Of a stretch of DNA of 64,000 nt, positions 49,688-60,200 are shown piece by piece. Each line of letters begins with the position of its first letter. The first letter of the stretch is position 1. The notes below the pieces were generated by a model, which was not told where the DNA came from, ran no database searches, and saw only the letters and a program-made list of their open reading frames with translations. Source of the stretch: Bombus terrestris (taxonomy: Eukaryota; Arthropoda; Insecta; Hymenoptera; Apidae); contig NC_063278.1 of NCBI RefSeq assembly GCF_910591885.1, positions 1,735,501 through 1,799,500 of the forward strand, given 5' to 3'. A program made the position numbers and the translations under genes.

Positions 49688-52600
49688 TTTCATTCCATTC
49701 GTTCGTTCATTGGACATCCGCTTTTTCCACAGACTCGATCTTTACGCCTCCAACTCTGTATCTTTAGCTTCCCGTGATCGTAATTTTGTTAGCTCACGAA
49801 AGAGAAAGGTTGTGATTGATTATAGATTTTTTATTTTAGCTTATAATCGATACGCCGGTGATTTTGACGCAAAACATTCAAGAGAAAATAGTACTATAAA
49901 TTACATCCCATTTAAAAAGTTGAATTACGACTTTGTGATGTTTCTTTCTGGTAATTTTAAAATTGAAATTTTTAAAATATAGGCTAAAACTTCATTGGCA
50001 TCTATTTGATTTTATACACATAAATGGTAGTTTTCTGAATCTTGTACACATTTTCGTTCCTACGGTAATGAACAGAGGAACGTTATATCTATATGTATTT
50101 CGAGGTTTAGTTTGAAATCTTTGGACCAAAAATTGCTAAATGGATATCATGCAAAGCATCTGACAATATTTTACACGTGAAACTATATCGCAGTGAATAG
50201 CCAGTACTGCTTTGTTATTATTAATTTGCAATTTGTGATCATTAGCTTTCATAATCAATTAACTGATATTTGGCGAAGTGAATCATGGAAATACACAGAA
50301 TAAGTAATCAGCCGTTCTGCACATAATTTTCAAAGGCTGAAATAATTAACACGTTTCGTGTAAAATTCCATGCATAGTAAACTATCTGATATTAAATTAT
50401 AATGCAGTGGATAATAAATTTAAATAGACGCAAAGAGATTTTAATTTAGTAAAGTATATAACGAAAAGACTTTTTATATTGACTTTTACAAATTATTTAC
50501 GTACGGAAGTCAGTATGCCTGAAACCTTAGAATTAAGGCCATCAAATAGTAAGATACAAAAAATCAAATAATAGTAACTCTGCATATAATAATAGTGATC
50601 TGACTGTAACAATACTAAGTCAAAATAACTACATCAAGAGTTCTAATCTTAAACAGTTTAGATGTACACGGGACGATAGCGTGATTCGTCAGAAGCAGAC
50701 CATTTTAATATCATTCTCCTTATTTTTATCAGGGAACATAGAATTTTTTGATGAATTTATATTTCTGGCGCCGTTCGATAGAAAGAAGATGATGACTCAT
50801 ACGTCGCCCGAGTACGATTTTTAACGTTTGATTTATAAATGATTCTAGATTTATATATTACCACTGTGTTGAAAGTTTTAATGTTACCTATTTTATTTAT
50901 TCTGTACAGACAGAGTGCACCCTCTATGCATTGCACTGTGCATTATTCGCGGCTGATACTCATCGAGCTATTTTCCGTAGCAGCTGTGCATTATAGTAGT
51001 TTCGGGCTTAAGTGTTGCAACAGAATCATTATATAAATCTAGATTATTGTAATACTTAGTTATTTAACTCGCGCGCTCTCGATATCTGATCAACGTTGTA
51101 CACGCTCAAAAATATATAGTTTCGCATTAAAAAAAAAAAAAAAAAAAGAAAACATCGTAGCGCTAAACAAAGGTCGCAAATATATATCATAAAAATTTCA
51201 TCCAAGGTCGTTCCGTCTATATTTCATCGTCGATTCCTTATCTATTTCACACGTGCAGAAAGATAACATAACGATACGTCCTTTAGTTATCCGTGATACT
51301 ATTTCATTCACTCGTCCATGAAACTTTGCGTTACCGATTTTTACGAGAACGCGATGTCTGATTTATTAACGATTCAATTTCTTCGTAAACGTGGCCATTA
51401 CGATTCGAGATCGGGACCGGTGCATTCAGATCGGCCCATAAATTATTCAAGACTCCTTTCTTCGACCGGGAACGACTGGTTTTCTCGACCTGCGTATATA
51501 GAGTAACGAACGATAAGAAAGCAATTTCGCGTGCAGCTGAAACAATCGGGATCGCAAATTGCAATCGGAACGTGACCACTTTCAATGGAAGCCTTCGTCG
51601 ATCTTGCGGGAAATCTTTTTTTTTTCTTTTTTTTTTTCACCGATCGATCTGTTGCTCGTCGATCGAGGTTCGCTTAATTATTACTTCTTCCAACCACTTC
51701 TAAAAATAATCACCGACCCTCTTTTCCCGATCCGCCAATCCCGTTGCAGTGGAAAACGGTCAACGAGAGAGCGAATCGATCGATTTTGCAACGAGCAAAA
51801 TCAAATGCCGTTTTCGGTGTACCGGAAGGGACGCCGGAAACGAGACCCGTTTACCCTTACGTACGCGAACCAGAGCAGCGCCACTCCCATAGAGAAGAAG
51901 CAGCGCAAAAGTGAGAGTAACTATACACACGATTACCTTGAGCCTGATCCTCCGCGTTCAGTAGGCGTTGAAATTTATTTTCCATATAAGGCGGACAATC
52001 GAATCGTTGTGTTGCTTACGGATGCGATGTTCGCGCGTACGAAACACGTGCACGTTGTTATTGCAGTCACGGTGCTCGAATTGTTTCGCTGGACAACGCG
52101 ACAGCCTTCCGCGATTTGCCAGAGTGGACACGCATCGCCTTGTAAACGGTGGGAACGTTTATTACGTTTGTCTATGCAATTGTTCGAAATGGCGAAATAA
52201 ATTTATTATGCTTACATAAAGGCATACATGTAGCGTGCTTGAGAAGTTGAAGAATAGCTACGGAGGAGAGATGGAATTCTAAATGTTACGTTGTTTATGA
52301 CAAAAATGATTACTTGTAGATTTCCAGAGTCCTTTAATTGGTACAGCTTGATTTTTAATAAAAGTTGTTCAATGATGGGGGATGTAACGATTATTTGTAC
52401 AGATTCGTGTTTTTATTAATGCAACTAAACGTAGATGGAGACTTGCTTTATCCACTTGATGTGAATATATTACTTGGAATATTTTATATATCTCTGGACA
52501 CATAATTACGCAGGTTGTGTGTATTTTTGCAATCTTTACGTTTCCTATAAATACACAAACATTCGCAGTTTAGTTATTAAAGATTGTCTTTTCGCGATTA

Positions 52601-53059
52601 GAAGAGTTTAGTTCGTTCTAGTTTTATCTGTTTTTGAGCCTTTGAATGTCTTTTTCGTAACTGCACGAGAATTCTTCTCTCAAAGGTCTCAACCGTACTG
52701 ATTTCTTATTAATGAAAAGATACGTAACCTTCAGTTTGCGTTTTTCACGGTTCTATTTCAAGTCATGGACCTTTAACATTAAAGAAAGAAATGCATACTT
52801 AAAAATAGTTATGAAACGCATAGTATGTATATATAGCAAAAAGGTCGCCACTTTTCAAAGATATCATTATAATACTAAAATCTTTTTTATCTAATATCGT
52901 AGAATCAAAACGCTTAGGTTTAATATAGTCGAAACACCAATAACAATAACAGATCTTTATCCGTTTCGCTACCATACAAAAATTTGAACAATCACTGTCC
53001 TCGTCACTATCTGATTAGACTACGTGCTTAGTGTTCGATTATTACGATAAATGTGTGTA

Positions 53060-53716
53060 TTTATAGAAAATAACGTATTAATAGCGCGCTAGTAGGTTTG
53101 GTAACGGCATGATTTATTTCAATATCGTACACGCCAACACAAAATCAAGTATGATGCTCCGTCAATTTATATGCACGCAGTCATCATTCGTCACTAACTC
53201 GTCTCGTCACAACGGCTCTCTTTCACGCCGACCACGTTCCTTGACAACGTTGACAACACCACCCCCGACGCGGACGACATTCTTCGACCACGCTGGCAGC
53301 ACTAAAAGCTCGCTGGCAACGCTAAAAAAGAAAAACTCACTAACGGCCACCTTTTATACCCTGCCTTCGGTATACCTGGCACGTCCATGTCCCATGATCA
53401 AGCAGACCTTCTTAATTACTCGAGGTTTTCCCCCGATACCACATATTTGTCAGAATATCAAAAGCAAAAACTGATTTTTATCCCTTTCACGGTCCAAATC
53501 TGAATTTAGACGGTAACGAGAACTGAAAGATGGTCATATTTCTTATTAACGTCCCCTATACCACCACACTCGCATTATACATTTACGTTAAATGCTCTTT
53601 TACGATAAAAATTTCACAGTAAACTGTAAAACCCGAATTTTGTTTGAAATCAATTTGAAAATATTTCCTTTATTCGTTACTAAACCACGGATAAGTACGC
53701 GCGTTTATAGAAAATA
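53060..53716 (-). mobile_element. Possible solo LTR or other insertion
   Basis: The 13-mer TTTATAGAAAATA occurs at 53060-53072 and again at 53704-53716, bracketing about 630 bases. Within it, on the minus strand, GGGTATAAAAGG (TATA box, TATAAAAG at 53358-53351) is followed about 235 bases later by AATAAA (53118-53113), the order expected in an LTR. No TG...CA ends were fixed and no reverse transcriptase is present, so the call is tentative. Confidence 0.3.
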
Positions 53717-54007
53717 GGAAGTTACAAAAATACATAATGTGCAAAAATATACAAAATATCCAAAGTAACAGTAGCCATCATAATATCCACTAGAAAAAAC
53801 AATTCTCTACCTAGGTTTCATATTTGTTAATTATTTTGGTAAAAATACAAATTCATATAAATGTTTGCACCTTGCTCGTTGCACACAGTGGATCTGTACG
53901 ACCAATCTATCCATCGCACCTCGATAAACATTCCCAAACGGAACAAGTTTCACGGTGGTGTGATCGGATCGACCATTCACAGTTGTTCCTCGTTTCAGCG
54001 ACACGAG

Positions 54008-54202
54008 ATGCATCGGAGGGTGGGGTACAGCAACTACGACGGCAAGATCGCCGGCCTGTACGATCTGGAGGAGACGCTTGGCCGCGGTCATTTCGCCGTC
54101 GTGAAGCTCGCCAGGCATGTTTTCACCGGTGAGAAGGTCGCAGTGAAGGTCATCGACAAGAACAAACTCGACGAGGTCTCGAGAGCGCACCTCTTTCAGG
54201 AG
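54008..54202 (+). CDS. SNRK: SNRK first coding exon (residues 1-65)
   Basis: The acceptor TCGTTTCAG|CGACACGAG is at 53998/53999; the ATG is at 54008. It encodes the Gly loop and Lys47 and ends CAGGAG|GTGAGA, phase 0, so alphaC Glu65 is the last residue. An open frame continues upstream to 53861 but crosses the splice site and is not conserved. Confidence 0.92.
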
Positions 54203-57200
54203 GTGAGAACACAGACGATACGATGGCGTTCTTTTTTTTCTTCTCCCCGGCTCACTCTCGTCGTACGTCTCGTCGACGGAAGCGACCGCGCATATCCTTC
54301 GTCCCTTTGTTCCTGTTCCCCCTATGCGTCGTGTAAATGGGAATATGTCGAGCACAAAGCGGGTCGCGAAGGAAATGGAAACGCGTACTAATCTCTCGCT
54401 TCTTTTCGTTGGTTCGCTCAATAGCAGTGCGCCGCGTATCGTGCTCCATAGCACCGAATTTTTACCGCAGACTCTCTAGCCTTTCAGGCCTTTGCTTCTT
54501 TCGTTCGACGATATTTCAGGGATCCTTCATTTTTTGAATAGATTTTTGGTAGAAGAGATAGTGGTAACTTGGGATTAATTGGCAGCTCTGGGTAGTAGAG
54601 TCTTTGATTAACGCTAAAGGGCGTTTCGGTGAAAGTGGGCACAAGTTTGAAAGACTGGGTGAGGTTTTACTCAAAGGAACAGACGTCGAAGCATGCAGAA
54701 ACGGAAGTCCTATGGAACTCCATTTATCTGAGTTTTGTTTCTTTGGAATTTCATCTTGTCGCTAATTAAACGAAGTATATCGAATTGGCGAACTTCTATT
54801 ACAGCTTCGTCCGTAAGTTTTCAATTTTCAAGCGACCCAACGTCGATACGTTCTTCGCTCGACGAGGATCAACCAGTAGTTCATCTTAACGACATAAATA
54901 TCTAGGTGGAAGGAATATAGCGGTGGGAAACGCGTTACGCGAATTCTTAGAGTTTTCTCCATGGCCACAACGTTTAAAAATAGAATTCGATAATGCGAGT
55001 AAATTGATCGAAGGAAGTTGTAAATGAAATATTGCATTAACGCAACGTTGATCGTCCTTAATGATCCATCGACGAAGCACGGAATTAATTATGTTTCTTA
55101 ACGTAAAGATCTAAGAATCTCGATTTCGAAGCCTTGAACCATCACCAAGGTCCATCCTCTTGAAACCATTCGCAATCCGTATCATAGAGGATCTCTATGA
55201 TTCTTCACCTTTCTCGTTAAAGCGAACAAGCGAGATCTCGCAAACAGCTTCCTACGATCTCATCGTTTCGCGACATCGGTGTTAAATATTAACGACCGAT
55301 TGCGTAAGATCCGCTCAACGGCCAGCATCGCGTAGGTAATATCTACGATCCGCTTCGAACTTGTAGATCTCGTTAAGGTCAACGAGATAATGGCGCAAGG
55401 GGGAAGGAGAAAGGGTCATTGACCAGCGTGGTTCGAGGGCAAACGTCGAACCACGCTGTTGCACCATGTCGACCATCCTCTTTGTTTCTCCGTCTGCAGG
55501 TGAGATGCATGAAGTTGGTGCAACATCCTAACGTGGTCAGGCTTTACGAGGTGATCGACACTCAGACGAAGCTCTATTTGATCCTGGAGCTCGGCGATGG
55601 CGGCGACCTCTACGATTACATCATGCGACACGATAGCGGCCTCAGCGAGGAGGTACGTATACGATGGCTCGAGCGTATTGCACGTAATGATCTTGTTCTA
55701 CCAGGGAAGAGCAAGAGTCATTTTAAACGCGTTGACATCACGCAGGAGTTCTTGAGCTGTTTCTTTGCCACATTTTCTTTTGCCCATCTTGATGCTTTAG
55801 ATGGACGTAAATGAATAGAATTAATTGGAGAAAGATCAACGAATTAAGCGGTAAAAATTCTTTTCACCGTAACTTGATTACGTAATTCCGTCGATTGATT
55901 TTTCCGTTGCCTTTCGAAGCATTTGATGAAAGATGCGCACATGTTTTTAATGTGTTCTTCGATCGCAACGAAATCTTCGTTCGGGTGTCGCGATCGACGT
56001 TACGCTTAAGCAGATTTCTCGAATAACGAACGACTTGTAATTGTAAACGTTGAACGACGACTGCTCGAGGTTATAACGCGTCGAATGTCACTCGTATCCC
56101 AAAGGGTTAAAAGCATTAAGCGTTTCAATCCTTGAATCGCGATACAAACATCGTAAAAACCTTGAGGCGATTTTAATGCCTCGTTATTCTTTACTCGTTG
56201 TCGGACAACAGCTCGCTACATTCACTCGAGACCAATCCTACATCTGTTAATACTCAACTAACTCCTAACTGTATCTTCAACTCTATTAATAACAATTCTA
56301 TTATCGATTAAAGTCTAATTATCATGCGCCACTTATGAATCACAAACAAATGTGTGTGTTAGTCATCGTATTTTGAAATGGGAACACTCCTTACTCATTA
56401 CCGGAAACGGAAAAAATGTATCAACAATTCTTGCGCAACCTAACGACTCGTTGCACATTGATTCGTTCATTGATTCTATGGGACAGAGAATATCATCCTC
56501 TATTTATTGTCTTTCGACGTGATTGGTAGAGTCCCAAGGCCGTAACATAATTCTCAAGGCCCGCTGATAGACTTTTAATCGATCACAGGTGGCTAGGACG
56601 TACTTCCGGCAGATAGTCAGAGCCATATCGTATTGCCATCGATTGCACGTGGTACACAGGGACCTGAAACCCGAGAACGTGGTGTTCTTCGAGAAACTCG
56701 GCACTGTGAAGCTTACCGATTTCGGATTTAGCAACAGATTCTGTCCTGGTCAGAAGTTGGAGACTTCCTGCGGGTCCCTCGCATATTCGGCACCGGAAAT
56801 TCTACTTGGTGATAGTTATGACGCTCCTGCCGTTGGTGAGTACCATAAAATCAATTCGTTGTACTTTTATCGATGTTTTGAATGACTTGATATAATTATA
56901 ATACAAGGTGTTAAACATCGACATTAACGGGCTAATTCAAAGACACCGAGATTTTGTTTGTGTATCAATTTTATATCGTTTCGTTGCAATGCTGTGTTGC
57001 AATCGATATCAGGATGAATTCAATAACGTATAGCGTGGTATTATATGGTATTCCTATATACCTCCTATATTTAGATTCTTCGTATTTGTTTATTCATACA
57101 TCGCTGACTTTTCGTCTTGTATTCACCATCGAAATTGGGGTTTTCAGATGTTTGGTCACTAGGCGTAATTTTGTACATGCTAGTATGCGGTCAAGCGCCT

Positions 57201-60200
57201 TTCCAAGAGGCGAACGACAGCGAGACCTTGACGATGATCATGGATTGCAAGTACTCGATACCACCGCACGTATCCGAGGGCTGCAAGCGTCTGATAGCCA
57301 GGATGCTCGTTAGGGAGCCAGAAGGCAGAGCGACGCTGAAGGAAATAGCAGCTGATCCATGGCTAGCCATTGGACCCGACTCGGAGCCGGTGGAGACGTT
57401 GCCTCTGGTCTCCAGGCAACAGGTGTCCGATGATCATCACAATCACATAGTTACCAAAATGGTCAACGGGAATATTGCCACCAAAGAAGAAATTTTGGAG
57501 TAAGTATATTTATCAAATATTTAAGATATTAAAAAGAGTATTGGCAGTATTCTACTTTTATAAATCTGTTGTATATCCGTGCCAAAATCTATGGTACTTG
57601 TGTGTGCGATTAATATTTCTAATATTAAAATTTATGCTATATTATATTTTACTGTTACGTTATAGTTTTTTTCACGAATGGAAATTTAGAAAAGAATATA
57701 GATTTAATAATACGTCACTTATATTTCTTATTCTATGATAAATCAAGTTTTTGTATTGATTGGCTTCCACAAGAATCTAGCTAATAGGATGAATGACTTA
57801 ATAAATATTCGATATCTACTAAAATCATCGTTAATTAATTTAATTGTAGAGCCCTCGACAAGAACGAGTACAATCACATAACGGCGACGTATTTCCTGCT
57901 GGCAGAAAGGAAGTTACGGACTCATCGTCAGGAACAGGTACAGAAGACTCGACCGGAAATCCTCGAAGTCTCGGCTAGGTATACTATATTATACACTATA
58001 TCGATACAACTTACTGAAAGAGACAGTCAAACGTATATCAATCACCTATACACCTAAGCATTGGTTATTTTCAGCCGGCAAGATGACGCTGCCTCTAATA
58101 TGCATACCGACCAAAATTCATTGAGCACAGTCAACCAATCGTTGTTGAGCGTGCCACGGACGCCGGGTGACGTGCCTCAAGTACGTAATCAACAATTAAT
58201 TCTTCTTCTAACAAACTGACTTATACTTATAAATACTATTCGTACTTAACGAACTAACGTAATAATTAAATTGCGAGTTTTGTGGATTTGTGCAAAATTT
58301 AAGGGTACAAAAAGCTGTAGTATATATGTAGTATATATGCAAAAATATATAAAATAGCTAAAGTAAAATTCCTGGAATAAATATTGTAATATTTTGTGGA
58401 TAAAATACGTACATCGTTTCTTAGATTCTATTTCTATAATTGTGTCCATAAAAATACAAATTTGCATGAAAATCCGAAGCATAGTAATAACATCAGATAT
58501 TTATTTGTCGATTTATTACGCAAACTTTCCAAAGGATGAAAAGAAATGTGTTTTCGTTGCAGAATATTCGAACGCGGAAGTGCAGCATCGTCCAAGAGGA
58601 GGAAGACGAGGACGACGTGTCTTCGTGCTCAGGTCGCGATGAACGCGGTAGCAATTCCACGTTGAACTCGTTCAACCGTCGAGGATCTCGATCAGAGGGT
58701 AAACTGTCGCACATCCTGCAGGAGAGGTTGTCCCAACTTCCGGAGAAACCGAGCCACAAACCAATGTCGTCGCAGCGAAATTCGCAGAAAGACATCAACG
58801 TGGTTCCTGTGACTGCAGACGGAGATGAGCGACTGATGTCTAGTCCAAAGAGTGGGAATATCAACGATTCCTCGTCGTCTGACCAACAAAAGACAATGGT
58901 CAGGCCTCAAGCGAGCAACCAGCTCGTGGACAAAGTACCTGCAGCAACAGTGCTCGACTCCACCAGCCAGGAGAACCTGAAGAACCGTTTGGACGAAGGA
59001 TCATTGCCTGGCTGGTCGAGGAAAGGATCCTCGGAAAACAGGCCAAAGTCGGTTTCCGACTGCTTGAAGTCGATGGGACCTGTTCCAATAAATAAGTGGA
59101 GGATGGGGTCGCAACATCGATCCCCTGCCTCTTTGGATTCCTCGTCGACAATGGTTCCGTCGAAACCGTCCGAAACCAGCACGACGACTACCACGACCAC
59201 TATTCTCACGGAGTCGTCCACGGTATCGATTCCTCTACGACCTTTGAGCGGTCTGAACGATAACCTATCGTTGACGCCTAAATATAAGACCATGCCTTCG
59301 CCAGGCAGCACTGGTTCCACGTCTACGCCTTTGAACGAAATCTTGGAGGACGGAGATGCGTTACCAGTATCTGGTAGCGAGAGTAGCGGCTCCAAGTGTC
59401 GGGTGGTTAGGAGAACCGGGTACGAACAGAGGAAGAGCAAGTTCCACAAGACACGCACAACCTCCTGCTCAAGTTCAGACGCTAGTGACGATGACAGTGA
59501 GAGTAGAAAGAAGAGGGCGCATAAATTGAGCACATCTTCGAGCAAGTCCATGTCTTCGAGACGCGATAGTCATGACGATTCTAGTGATTCGCAAGATCCA
59601 GGAGGGAGTGGTGGAGGTAGAGGTGGTGGAGGTGGTGGAGGTGGTGGAGGTGGTGGAGGTGGTGGAGGAGGTGTAGGTAACGGAGAACACACAACTGAAA
59701 CACCGCCGAGCGAAACAAGTCGAAAGGATAACGGAAACAGCACGAATACAACAACCACAACGACTACGACAACGGGGGGAAGGCATAGGTGTTCGGAGAA
59801 CCAAGTTATATTCGGTAGAAGGCATCGTGCGGGTAGGAGAAGAACCGGAGAAACCCGACTACGCGAGAGTCAATCTCTGAACCGTATCACAGAAGTGCAG
59901 GAAGCGGAAGGACCCTCGTCGTGTCACAGTCACTGTCACGTGTCCCGCAATTCTGCTGTTCTAGGAGTCCAAAGCATGTCCTCGTCTTCGTCTTCGGTAT
60001 CTCAGAGCAGTACAGGCTCGCATGGAATTCCACAGACGTTATCTCAGGCGGCAGCGACTGTTCAAAAGGCCAAAGGTTTTGGAGCGAGGCTTTTGCAAAG
60101 TTGGTCCCTCAGCACCGGCAAGTCCTCGTTATCCCAATCGTCGAACAAACAGACCAACTGCAGTTCCAACGGCAGATGTAGCAAACAGGAGACGCCACGA

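Larger units (their letters stand above)
41493..53998 (+). other. Presumed SNRK intron 1 (about 12.5 kb)
   Basis: No conserved exon was recognised. It holds a dead Jockey-type LINE (47891-48382), a 22-bp hairpin (49638-49687), diverged 140-bp repeats (44912-45260), a 10-bp triplet repeat (44525-44554), A/T homopolymers (42265-42283, 51128-51146, 51617-51637), a CTTT repeat (43932-43964) and an LTR-like segment (about 53073-53703). The status as an intron depends on the first-exon assignment. Confidence 0.5.

Noticed and set aside
51559..52200. 213-codon plus-strand ORF in SNRK intron 1
   Set aside because: It begins at TTG, not ATG; part of it translates a T homopolymer, and no family resemblance is visible.
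53861..54007. N-terminal extension of SNRK by 49 residues
   Set aside because: It reads through a good 3' splice site at 53998 and is not of the SNRK type; the Met at 54008 fits the family start.
55430..55450. GGTTCGA, a tRNA B-box-like motif
   Set aside because: No A box or cloverleaf could be built around it; it is one arm of the intronic hairpin.
57935..57940. Alternative donor GTACAG in SNRK coding exon 5
   Set aside because: It would leave phase 1, whereas the next exon requires phase 2.
58907..59551. 214-codon minus-strand ORF
   Set aside because: It is the antisense shadow of the SNRK last exon; its Val/Leu runs mirror the ACN and Ser codons of the real frame.
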